From positions 1 through 7,721 of the forward strand of contig JACOZS010000066.1 of NCBI GenBank assembly GCA_016181215.1: DNA of 7,721 nt. The letters are read 5' to 3'. The position numbers were made by a program, and so were the translations under genes. Origin of the DNA: Candidatus Woesearchaeota archaeon (lineage in GTDB: Archaea > Nanobdellota > Nanobdellia > SCGC-AAA011-G17 > JACOZS01). The notes under the pieces are model-generated. The model saw only the letters and a program-made list of their open reading frames with translations, was not told where the DNA came from and searched no databases. This document shows positions 1-5,774 of this stretch, one piece after another (position 1 is the first letter of the stretch; every line of letters starts with the position of its first letter).

Positions 1-110
1 GGCTTTTCATTAAGAGAACCTGAATTAACCTGCAGGGTAACTGTAACTGATTCTGATTTTCTTTTGTCAAGAATAACCTTTAAACCATTTGATAACTTTA
101 AAACCTGCAT
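1..110 (-). CDS. M16-family zinc peptidase, N-terminal 36 codons only (runs off left edge)
   Basis: Reading the minus strand from an ATG at 110 gives an open frame to the window edge. It begins MQVLKLSNGLKVILDKR and continues through SVTVTLQVNSGSLNEK. This matches the first strand-turn-strand of M16 (insulinase/pitrilysin/processing-peptidase-like) proteins, where a 'LxNGLxVI' start is followed by a beta strand and 'GSxxE'. The catalytic HxxEH motif would lie just beyond the window, so activity cannot be judged. M16 enzymes are zinc metallopeptidases that degrade peptides; bacterial and archaeal members usually have two tandem M16 domains. The start is supported by a TATA-like box 26 bp upstream in the spacer shared with the divergent M24 gene. 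The family call is inferred from this short N-terminus alone. Confidence 0.7.
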   Translation of the reverse strand, partial: MQVLKLSNGLKVILDKRKSESVTVTLQVNSGSLNEK

Positions 111-120
111 AAAGATTAAG

Positions 121-130
121 TTTAAATATT
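121..130 (+). promoter_or_regulatory. TATA-like box for the M24 gene
   Basis: TTTAAATATT is centred about 25 bp upstream of the ATG at 151, with no Shine-Dalgarno sequence before that ATG, consistent with a leaderless transcript. It lies about 10 bp from the oppositely oriented TATA box of the M16 gene, so the two pre-initiation complexes could compete for the same 40-bp spacer. Confidence 0.5.
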
Positions 131-132
131 CC

Positions 133-140
133 TATATAAG
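133..140 (-). promoter_or_regulatory. TATA-like box for the M16 gene
   Basis: On the minus strand the spacer reads CTTATATAGG, centred near 136. That is 26 bp upstream of the ATG at 110, so transcription should start at or next to the start codon (leaderless mRNA). Inferred from position and sequence only. Confidence 0.5.
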
Positions 141-150
141 ATTTTTGATT

Positions 151-492
151 ATGAAGTTAAAGGAGTTTCAGAACTATTTGAGGGAAAAGAGGATTGATTA
201 TGCTTTTCTAGTTAGCTATGCTTCAAGAGAAGATCCTGCTTTTGTTTACTTTACCGGCGTTAGGGGGATATTCGGGATATTACTAATTCCTAAGAATAAA
301 GAACCTGTATTACTAGTAGCTGATATAGAAAGGGGAATAGCTAAAAAATATTCAAGAATTAGAAGCATTAAAGCGATAAATGATTTCAGTGATGTTAAAA
401 AGTATGTAAAAGGAAAGAGGGTTGGAGTAAATTATGACTTTCTAAGCAGAAACTTAGAAAAAGATTTTAAGAGTATTGTGAAAGCAAAGTAA
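151..492 (+). CDS. M24 peptidase, N-terminal fragment (gene split by a 47-bp tandem duplication)
   Basis: This is the creatinase/prolidase-type N-terminal domain of an M24 metallopeptidase, beginning MKLKEFQNYLREKRIDYAFL and covering about residues 1-113 of the intact enzyme. In prolidase-like proteins this domain caps the active site and helps dimerisation. The reading frame is open further upstream to 64, but the start at 151 fits the usual family start and has a TATA box at the leaderless distance; the upstream extension would cross the promoter region and the divergent M16 start. The frame ends at 490-492 only because a 47-bp duplication shifts it. If the duplication is real, this fragment has no catalytic residues and should be inactive alone. 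The rest of the enzyme continues in the next entry. Confidence 0.75.
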   Translation: MKLKEFQNYLREKRIDYAFLVSYASREDPAFVYFTGVRGIFGILLIPKNKEPVLLVADIERGIAKKYSRIRSIKAINDFSDVKKYVKGKRVGVNYDFLSRNLEKDFKSIVKAK

Positions 493-537
493 GCAGAAAC
501 TTAGAAAAAGATTTTAAGAGTATTGTGAAAGCAAAGT
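443..537 (+). repeat. Tandem duplication, 47-bp period, inside the M24 gene
   Basis: The sequence at 443-489 is repeated without any mismatch at 490-536, and position 537 repeats 490, so the identity spans 48 bp at a 47-bp period. The unit begins TAAGCAGAAACTTAGAAAAA and ends GTGAAAGCAAAG. Since 47 is not a multiple of 3, the second copy shifts the M24 frame and creates a TAA at 490-492. Deleting one unit joins ...NLEKDFKSIVKAK directly to FVDISKKILELRR... in one frame. The perfect identity means either a very recent event or an assembly error. Confidence 0.97.
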
Positions 538-1217
538 TTGTTGATATATCCAAGAAGATACTGGAACTTAGGAGGATTAAAAGTCCAGAGGAGATTAAGA
601 TTATTAAGAAATCATGCAAATTGGCTGACTCTGTAATGAGATATGCAATAAGCAAGGCTTCTTCTAAACTGACTGAGATACAATTAAGAGAGTTAATAGA
701 TAATAAGATAAAAGAATTTGGTGTTGAACCCAGTTTTCCAGCTATTGTCGCTTCTAATAATGATAATCCGCATTACAGACCAGAGAATAAAAAATTAAAT
801 GGATTTGTTGTTATAGACCTGGGGGTTAGGTACAAGAATTATTGTTCAGATATAACAAGAACTATTTATGTTGGAAAACCAACAAAAAACGAATTATACT
901 TTTATGATAAAGTGTTAAAACTACAAGAAAGTTTATGCAAGAGCAATGAAACTGGCTGCAAAAAACTTGATATGAAAGCTAGACTTGTTTTGGGAGAATA
1001 TTTTACCCATAGTTTAGGACACGGAATAGGAGTTGAAGTTCATGAATTACCAAATCTTGGGCCAAGAAGCAAAGACAAACTGAAGAATGGCATGGTTTAT
1101 ACTATAGAACCAGGATATTATAATAAATTTGGAATCAGAATAGAGGATGATGTTTTATTTTTTGACAAACCAGTTGTTTTGACAAATACCGTAAAAAAAT
1201 TGATAATAAAGAATTAA
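525..1217 (+). CDS. M24 peptidase catalytic domain (Xaa-Pro dipeptidase/aminopeptidase-like), C-terminal part of split gene
   Basis: This part carries the pita-bread catalytic domain of a proline-specific M24 aminopeptidase/dipeptidase, a cytosolic two-metal enzyme that removes residues next to proline. After removal of one 47-bp repeat, the whole gene (151-1217) encodes 339 residues, close to the usual archaeal length of about 340-360. In that numbering all five metal ligands are present: D207 (VVIDLG), D218 (CSDITRT), H275 (HSLGHGIG), E304 (TIEPGYY) and E316 (RIEDD), plus H282 in VHELP. As given, the fragment could only start at a GTG at 525 with no clear ribosome-binding site, so expression alone is doubtful. 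It ends directly against the stop of the convergent M17 gene. The M24 call is very sure; the exact specificity (dipeptidase or aminopeptidase P) is not decided by sequence. Confidence 0.9.
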   Translation: MKAKFVDISKKILELRRIKSPEEIKIIKKSCKLADSVMRYAISKASSKLTEIQLRELIDNKIKEFGVEPSFPAIVASNNDNPHYRPENKKLNGFVVIDLGVRYKNYCSDITRTIYVGKPTKNELYFYDKVLKLQESLCKSNETGCKKLDMKARLVLGEYFTHSLGHGIGVEVHELPNLGPRSKDKLKNGMVYTIEPGYYNKFGIRIEDDVLFFDKPVVLTNTVKKLIIKN

Positions 1218-2714
1218 CTACTTCTTCCAATCTCTTAAGAATTGTATGATTAATCTGACTCCGAATCCTGTTCCGCCGAATGAGAAATATTGTTTTTGAT
1301 CGTCTGCCCATGCCGGACCTGCGATATCCAAATGTGCCCATGGTGTTTTTTCGTCCACGAATTCTTTTAAAAATGCTGCTCCTGCGATTGCTCCGCCGTA
1401 TCTGTCCGGAGACCCGAGATTTTTAACGTCTGCTACTTTGCTTTTTACATTTTCAGAATGTTCTGGCCAGAGAGGAAGCTGCCATAGCCTCTCGTGAGTC
1501 TTGCTGCCTGCGTCTATCAGTTTCCTGATTAATTTTTCGTCTGTTCCAAATACTCCTGCAGGGGCGGTAGGACCAGAGCCTAGAGCAACTGCGCAAGCTC
1601 CTGTCAGAGTGGCTATGTCTATGATTGCTTTTGGTTCATATTTGTTAGTATAAGATAAAGCATCTGCCAGAACAACACGACCTTCTGCGTCTGTATTAGC
1701 AACTTCTATGGATTTACCGTTATAAGCTCTGAATATGTCTCCGGGACGGTAGGCAGAACCTGAAGGCATATTTTCAGCGCAGGCTGCTATTCCTATGATA
1801 TGCAGAGGTAGCTTTAATTTAGATGCAACTTCTAAAATACCAAAGACTGCTGCTGCACCTGACATGTCTTCTTTCATCGTATTCATATAATCTCCAGGTT
1901 TAAGATTCAAACCTCCAGAATCAAAGGTTATTCCTTTCCCAACAACTACGATAGTATCTTGTTTTTGATTTCCATATTCCAATACGACCAATCTTGGAGG
2001 GCTAACCGATCCTTTGCCTACTGCGAGCAAGGCATTCATACCCATCTTTTCAATATCTTTTTCTCTGAACACGGTACATTTTAGATGATTGCGTTTGGCT
2101 AAACTTTCTGCTTGTTTTGCAAGATATTCAGGAACTTTAATCATACTTGGGGTATTAATCAAATCCCTAACGTAAGAAACTGTTTCTGCCAGTAAATAAC
2201 CTATAGAAGAGCCCTGTTTAACTTCCAAAACCTTGTTTGTGATGAAAGAGCATTTTTCAAGTTCCACTTTGTCTTTCTTGTCTTTTGTTTTGAACAGATC
2301 ATAATCGTAATTACCTAATATAACGCCTTCTGCCAAAGATTGAGCTATATCTTCATAAGAAGAATTATGCTTTTGGCTGTCTACATAGATTGAAAATGCT
2401 TTTTTCTTTAGGGATTTAACTGCTTTAGTTGAGATTCCTGCAAGACCCCTTGAATTATCCAATTTGTATTCTTTTCTCTTTCCAAGTCCGACTAATAGGA
2501 TGCGACTGCAGGAAGTATTCTTTAAGTATATTAAAGAAGTCTGCAATAATTCTGATTTAAAATCTTTAGAACTTATTACTTCTGATATCTGATTTCCTGA
2601 TTTTTTATCCAGATTTATGACTTCTGAAGGCAGTTTTTCATCTTGGAATAATCCAATCACAAGTAATTCGTCTTTTACTGATTCCAAAGAAGATTTAAGC
2701 ACCTCAATTTTCAT
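1218..2714 (-). CDS. pepA: Leucyl aminopeptidase (M17 family, cytosol aminopeptidase)
   Basis: A full-length M17 leucyl aminopeptidase of 498 residues, the usual length. It releases N-terminal residues from peptides in the cytosol and normally acts as a hexamer with two metal ions per subunit. The variable N-terminal domain covers about 1-165 and the catalytic domain about 170-498. By alignment to the family the metal ligands are K260, D265, D283, D342 and E344, and the catalytic pair is K272 and R346; the signature NTDAEGR lies at 340-346 and the conserved GGTGFGVR near 480-487. All are intact. The ATG at 2714 is supported by a TATA-like box 26 bp upstream and by MKIEVLKSS being a normal family start. 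Its stop abuts that of the M24 gene. M17 enzymes work together with proline-specific peptidases in peptide turnover, which fits the neighbours. Confidence 0.96.
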   Translation of the reverse strand: MKIEVLKSSLESVKDELLVIGLFQDEKLPSEVINLDKKSGNQISEVISSKDFKSELLQTSLIYLKNTSCSRILLVGLGKRKEYKLDNSRGLAGISTKAVKSLKKKAFSIYVDSQKHNSSYEDIAQSLAEGVILGNYDYDLFKTKDKKDKVELEKCSFITNKVLEVKQGSSIGYLLAETVSYVRDLINTPSMIKVPEYLAKQAESLAKRNHLKCTVFREKDIEKMGMNALLAVGKGSVSPPRLVVLEYGNQKQDTIVVVGKGITFDSGGLNLKPGDYMNTMKEDMSGAAAVFGILEVASKLKLPLHIIGIAACAENMPSGSAYRPGDIFRAYNGKSIEVANTDAEGRVVLADALSYTNKYEPKAIIDIATLTGACAVALGSGPTAPAGVFGTDEKLIRKLIDAGSKTHERLWQLPLWPEHSENVKSKVADVKNLGSPDRYGGAIAGAAFLKEFVDEKTPWAHLDIAGPAWADDQKQYFSFGGTGFGVRLIIQFLRDWKK

Positions 2715-2734
2715 AATTGTTGTTGCTTATCCAA

Positions 2735-2744
2735 TATTTAAATA
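2735..2744 (-). promoter_or_regulatory. TATA-like box for pepA
   Basis: The minus strand reads CTATTTAAATATTGG centred near 2740, 26 bp upstream of the pepA ATG at 2714. There is no Shine-Dalgarno sequence, so a leaderless mRNA is inferred. Confidence 0.5.
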
Positions 2745-2776
2745 GTTTATGCTTTATTAAAAGTTTATTCTTGGCG

Positions 2777-3094
2777 CTATTTTTTAACGTGGGGTATGAT
2801 TTTTATCCCTTCTTTATCTGTAGTTAGGAGGCCATGTATTCCAGAGGTAATATTATACTCTTTAATTATTTCTCCTGGAATTCTTACTGCTATGCTATTG
2901 CCCCATCTAGAGAAAGTTATTTCTCTTGATTCTCTCAATTTTCTGTATTTATTAGATAAAACTTTAAGTTGTTTCATATCCATAATTTCTTCGCCACATG
3001 AATTGCACTTAAATGCTTCAAAATTTATATTGTCCTTTTTTATTTTATCTATTACTCTTTCCATTTTTCCCTTATTGCATGTTGGGCATTTCAT
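2777..3094 (-). CDS. Antitoxin: YgiT-type zinc finger fused to AbrB/MazE-type DNA-binding domain
   Basis: A 105-residue protein. Residues 1-45 form a YgiT/MqsA-type zinc finger with two CxxC pairs (C3, C6, C30, C33) and the typical CNSCGEEIMD stretch. Residues about 58-103 form a SpoVT/AbrB (MazE-like) swapped-hairpin domain, seen in ITFSRWGNSIAVRIPGEII followed by a short helix. In MqsA the zinc finger binds the toxin and a separate domain binds DNA; here the AbrB part should take the DNA role (inference). The gene lies one base after the stop of the DUF4258 toxin gene. A good Shine-Dalgarno sequence, AGAGG with an 8-nt spacer, is embedded in the last codons of the toxin, so translation is probably coupled. 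The likely role is to neutralise the toxin and repress the operon. Confidence 0.85.
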   Translation of the reverse strand: MKCPTCNKGKMERVIDKIKKDNINFEAFKCNSCGEEIMDMKQLKVLSNKYRKLRESREITFSRWGNSIAVRIPGEIIKEYNITSGIHGLLTTDKEGIKIIPHVKK

Positions 3095-3095
3095 C

Positions 3096-3494
3096 TTAAT
3101 TTCCTCTTTCTATGGTTTTAATTATAATTATTTGACCTAAATCTTCGCCTACGCAAATTATCGATCCTTTTTCTGATCTACTAATGAACTTTATTCTGTT
3201 TTTCCCAAATCGTTTAACCTTACCTGTCTTTAAAACTGCGTAAACGTGATCTGGATATGCTATTCCTTTTTCTATTGCGCGTTTTATTGCGTGGGTTTTA
3301 ATGATTATTGGTTTATGATTAAAGTATGGTCTTTCTAGTAGGTATCTACGTGTATCTACAAGTATATAAAGATTTAGATTTTTAAAAATTAATTTAATAA
3401 ATGGAATTATTACGAGAAATTCGGAAACTTTCCGGGTTTCGGCGCCTATTTCCCTTCTGTATTTGAAGGTTATTTTCTTGCCGAAATTGGTCAT
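3096..3494 (-). CDS. DUF4258-type toxin (RelE/MqsR-like) with N-terminal extension
   Basis: Residues about 63-128 match the DUF4258 family: IIIKTHAIKRAIEKGI, then DHVYAVLKTGKVKRFGKNR, then a strand-rich end SIICVGEDLGQIIIIKTIE. DUF4258 proteins are thought to be RelE/MqsR-fold toxins, probably mRNA interferases, and are commonly paired with YgiT-type antitoxins, as here. H68 and the basic residues K90, K92, K94 and R95 are candidate functional residues (inference). The frame opens at an ATG at 3494 with a TATA box about 31 bp upstream, giving 132 residues, yet most DUF4258 proteins are about 80-90 residues and start near residue 62 here. The 60-residue extension is AT-rich and unrecognised, and it contains a second TATA-like box. 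No ATG, GTG or TTG occurs in frame at the expected domain start. Family call firm, start uncertain. Confidence 0.75.
   Translation of the reverse strand: MTNFGKKITFKYRREIGAETRKVSEFLVIIPFIKLIFKNLNLYILVDTRRYLLERPYFNHKPIIIKTHAIKRAIEKGIAYPDHVYAVLKTGKVKRFGKNRIKFISRSEKGSIICVGEDLGQIIIIKTIERGN
3342..3361 (-). promoter_or_regulatory. Possible operator: two GTATCTAC direct repeats, 10-bp period
   Basis: On the plus strand GTATCTAC occurs at 3342-3349 and again at 3352-3359, exactly one helical turn apart, right next to a TATA-like element (TATATAAAG on the plus strand, 3363-3371, reading CTTTATATA on the minus strand). This is where a repressor would block a start site near 3340. It lies within the N-terminal extension of the toxin frame. 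Binding by the AbrB-type antitoxin is a guess. Confidence 0.3.
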
Positions 3495-3516
3495 TATGAA
3501 TTTTATTTGTTAGTGT

Positions 3517-3531
3517 TATTAAATATATAAA
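3517..3531 (-). promoter_or_regulatory. TATA-like box for the toxin-antitoxin operon
   Basis: The minus strand reads GTTTATATATTTAATA, centred about 31 bp upstream of the toxin ATG at 3494. That predicts a start site within a few bases of the ATG. Confidence 0.45.
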
Positions 3532-3544
3532 CTTAACTAAAATT

Positions 3545-4396
3545 TTATGCTTTTTGAAGTTCCTTATTTCTGGTTTCAAATACTACTGCGGCCAGCAAAA
3601 GTAAAAGTCCTCCAATAAGAATTGTTTTTTCTGGAAATTCTGCTAATAGGAATATTGAAAGAATTACTGCTGTTAAAGGTTCAAATATTATCAAAGTGAT
3701 TGAGACATCTTCTGCTTTTAATTTTTCAAGTGCATAGGTCATTGACAAATAAGCTATGCCTGTGCATAAAATTCCTAAAGTCAGGATGTAGTACCATACT
3801 TCTGAAATATTTCCTAAACCATATATGAATGGGAATGGTGAAAGTGCAAGAGCCGAAAACATAAATATCCAGAATATTGTGCTTATGGAATGAGTTTTAT
3901 CAATGTAACGCATATAAACTATAACGATTGAAAAGAAGACTGCTGACATGATGGCCAGAAGATTTCCTTCTACATATGAACCATAGAAAGGATTCATTAC
4001 GTAAATTCCAATCATTGCTATGATTACTGTTATAACCTCTCTTGCTGTGATCTTTTCCCTAAGGAAAATAAAACTAAGAGCACCAATTATTATTACATCA
4101 ATTGAAAACAAGAATTCTACATTAGAAACTGGAGCACTTAAGAAGGCTCTCTGGAACAAGGTCATGCTAAAAGCAAGCAAAACCCCTATTATTGCAAAAT
4201 TGAATATGTCTTTTTTTGTAATCTTGAGATAATTCTTGTCTATTCTTGGAATTACAAGCAGGAAAAACAGGAAACCTATAATTGTTCTTAAGGAGATTAC
4301 AGTCATAATTGGAACCTCATTATTGATCAATCTGATTAATACTCCTATAAGACCGAAACTTATTCCTGTTATTATGGGGTAAATGTATTTTTTCAT
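3545..4396 (-). CDS. EamA/DMT-superfamily transporter
   Basis: A 283-residue membrane protein with the two tandem EamA repeats of the drug/metabolite transporter superfamily, about residues 1-137 and 143-275, giving about ten predicted transmembrane segments. Each repeat closes with the family pattern of an acidic/basic turn followed by a Gly-rich helix: FLREKITAREVITVIIAMIG in the first (111-130) and AEFPEKTILIGGLLLLLAAV in the second (252-271). Members export or exchange amino acids, nucleotide sugars and other small molecules; the substrate cannot be told from sequence. The start ATG overlaps the TGA of the upstream lipid-enzyme gene (ATGA, 4393-4396), so the two are one operon with coupled translation. 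The pairing hints at transport of a lipid precursor or headgroup metabolite, but this is inference. Confidence 0.92.
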   Translation of the reverse strand: MKKYIYPIITGISFGLIGVLIRLINNEVPIMTVISLRTIIGFLFFLLVIPRIDKNYLKITKKDIFNFAIIGVLLAFSMTLFQRAFLSAPVSNVEFLFSIDVIIIGALSFIFLREKITAREVITVIIAMIGIYVMNPFYGSYVEGNLLAIMSAVFFSIVIVYMRYIDKTHSISTIFWIFMFSALALSPFPFIYGLGNISEVWYYILTLGILCTGIAYLSMTYALEKLKAEDVSITLIIFEPLTAVILSIFLLAEFPEKTILIGGLLLLLAAVVFETRNKELQKA

Positions 4397-5412
4397 ATTA
4401 TTGAAAGTATGGATGCTGTGATCAAAGGCATTGTGAAATTATCGTCTATTTTCACTGAAAATAATTCTGTTAAGGCTGCTGCCAAAGCCCCTACAACTAT
4501 CATATCATTAAAAATCGGGATGAAGTTTTTGAATATGAGGCCTGAGATTACGCAGGATACAAAGCAGGCTAATGTGCCTTCGAGGGTTTTATTATTTAAT
4601 ATTTTGTTTTTGCCGTACATTATGCCTACTACCTCAGCAAATAAATCTCCTATGACTGCAAATATTATTGCAAGGAGTGCTGCTTTTCTTGGGAAAGCTA
4701 GAATTACTATGGTTGATGATATGAGGAATAATGAGGTTGTTGATATTTGATTTAGTTCCTTTGGTTTTAATATAAACTTCAGGTAATCTGTTATAAAAGC
4801 ATTCAGTCTTTTACTATGCATTCTTAGTATGTCTATAGTGAAGACTAATAGTGTTAGGGGTATTAATATTTCCAGAACTGCGTTTTTACCATAAGCGATG
4901 TAAATTATTGGGATTACAAGAGCAAGCAGCCTGTAGATTTTTCTTATTATATTGAATTTTTTCAGTCTCTCTCTCAACCCTTCTGCCACGGTTATTGCAT
5001 ATGCGGTGAATATTAATAATTTTGGAACTGAGTAGTGCTGATCGAAAAATATTATAGTATACAGTGTGGTTCCTGCCAGGGTTGCTATTCCTGATCCGCC
5101 TATGAATCTAAGGTAAGCCGGAAATACGTGGCCAAGAAAGGCTAAAAATCCTGCGAATATTGTCAGCTCTGGTTCTATTAAATAAGGGAAAGCAAGGTAC
5201 ATCACAAGGAAACCCTTGAATATGTCAGTTAATGCAGTAATAATCCCAAATACTGGTCCCACGTTGTAGTATGTGTTTACTGCTCCGGTATTGTATTTTG
5301 GCTGGAGTTTTCTCAGATCTTTGTGCTTTATTAATCTGCAGAATAAATATCCTGGGGAGATCGAACCTATTAGATATGAAAGTATGAAAATGATTATTAC
5401 CTCTTTTTCCAT
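4393..5412 (-). CDS. PlsY-like domain fused to CTP-dependent lipid kinase (DGK1/SEC59/VTE5-like) domain
   Basis: A 339-residue, almost wholly membrane-embedded protein with two recognisable halves. Residues about 8-120 resemble PlsY (acyl-phosphate:glycerol-3-phosphate acyltransferase): YLIGSISPGYLF at the start, NTGAVNTYYNVG (41-52), TDIFKG (62-67), and GHVFPAYLRFIGGSGIATLAG (94-114). PlsY normally has SGNxGATN and GGKG; here the first reads KYNTGAVN and the lysine is S107. Residues about 194-339 resemble dolichol/phytol/diacylglycerol kinases that use CTP: DILRMHSKRLNAFI, a membrane segment, GDLFAEVVGIMYGK (255-268), KTLEGTLACF (275-284) and E316 with DDNFTMPL (323-330). These motifs are intact. 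Its own TATA box lies 26 bp upstream and it heads the operon with the EamA gene. Phosphorylation of a polyprenol or lipid alcohol is the likeliest activity; the role of the PlsY-like half is unknown. Confidence 0.78.
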   Translation of the reverse strand: MEKEVIIIFILSYLIGSISPGYLFCRLIKHKDLRKLQPKYNTGAVNTYYNVGPVFGIITALTDIFKGFLVMYLAFPYLIEPELTIFAGFLAFLGHVFPAYLRFIGGSGIATLAGTTLYTIIFFDQHYSVPKLLIFTAYAITVAEGLRERLKKFNIIRKIYRLLALVIPIIYIAYGKNAVLEILIPLTLLVFTIDILRMHSKRLNAFITDYLKFILKPKELNQISTTSLFLISSTIVILAFPRKAALLAIIFAVIGDLFAEVVGIMYGKNKILNNKTLEGTLACFVSCVISGLIFKNFIPIFNDMIVVGALAAALTELFSVKIDDNFTMPLITASILSII

Positions 5413-5432
5413 GTTTTGTATTATATAACTTT

Positions 5433-5443
5433 GATTTATAAAG
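5433..5443 (-). promoter_or_regulatory. TATA-like box for the lipid-enzyme/EamA operon
   Basis: The minus strand reads CTTTATAAATC, centred 26 bp upstream of the ATG at 5412, the leaderless spacing. A second AT element (TTATATAAT, 5418-5426) lies closer to the gene and is less well placed. Confidence 0.5.
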
Positions 5444-5591
5444 TTTATTACGAGGGGATTGGAGGGATTTCAGAATATGTTCTATTTTATGAATTGTTTT
5501 TGTAAATATTGAAATGTTTTCGTATTAAACTGTGATATTTACGGATTTTTTATAATAAGATTAATGAAGAGGTTAATATTATATCTTGTTT
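5444..5591. other. Intergenic spacer between divergent genes
   Basis: About 180 bp separate the divergent lipid-enzyme and small-membrane-protein genes. Apart from the TATA-like elements near each end I see no coding sequence, no inverted repeat of note and no RNA gene. Two AT-rich elements could serve the plus-strand gene: TTTTTATAATA (5546-5556) and TTAATATTATATC (5573-5585). Confidence 0.5.
5573..5585 (+). promoter_or_regulatory. TATA-like box for the small membrane protein operon
   Basis: TTAATATTATATC is centred near 5580, which would put a start site near 5606 and make the ATG at 5607 leaderless. The alternative element at 5546-5556 would instead allow a short leader ahead of the ATG at 5592. 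The sequence does not settle which is used. Confidence 0.35.
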
Positions 5592-5774
5592 ATGAGATTT
5601 GAAGAAATGTTTTATTATGCGCTTGCTTTACTTTATACATTAATGGCAATTTATTTACTTTTGTTTAAAACCGAAATTTTTAACAATCGCTGGCTCACTA
5701 CTGGAGTAGTATCAATAAGCTTATTAATATTAAGACAAACTTATGAAAGGATTAAAAATGGCAAAACCAATTAA
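5592..5774 (+). CDS. Small two-segment membrane protein, unknown function
   Basis: A 60-residue protein, MRFEEMFYYALALLY..., not recognised as any family. It has two hydrophobic stretches, about residues 7-27 and 37-49, separated by a short polar loop (KTEIFNNRW), and it ends in a basic tail (YERIKNGKTN). Two transmembrane segments with a basic cytosolic tail are likely. A TTG six bases upstream would add two residues; an ATG at 5607 would shorten it to 55 residues and sits at the leaderless distance from a TATA-like box. It overlaps the next small gene by 17 bp, and that gene's ribosome-binding site lies within it, which supports both being real and co-translated. Confidence 0.6.
   Translation: MRFEEMFYYALALLYTLMAIYLLLFKTEIFNNRWLTTGVVSISLLILRQTYERIKNGKTN

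Noticed and set aside
64..150. Upstream extension of the M24 frame to a start at 64
   Set aside because: It would cover the promoter spacer and overlap the divergent M16 start; the M24 family start fits 151 and the extra residues match nothing.
467..655. Minus-strand open frame of 62 codons
   Set aside because: Lies opposite the M24 gene, has low-complexity composition and no promoter or ribosome-binding site; a shadow of the coding strand.
2796..3140. Plus-strand open frame of 114 codons
   Set aside because: Complement of the zinc finger-AbrB gene, whose cysteine and AbrB motifs clearly mark the other strand as coding.
3394..3579. Minus-strand open frame of 61 codons overlapping the toxin start and the EamA stop
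   Set aside because: It starts within the EamA gene and runs out of frame through the toxin promoter; no recognisable features.
4409..4750. Plus-strand open frame of 113 codons
   Set aside because: Opposite the kinase domain of the lipid enzyme; no family features.
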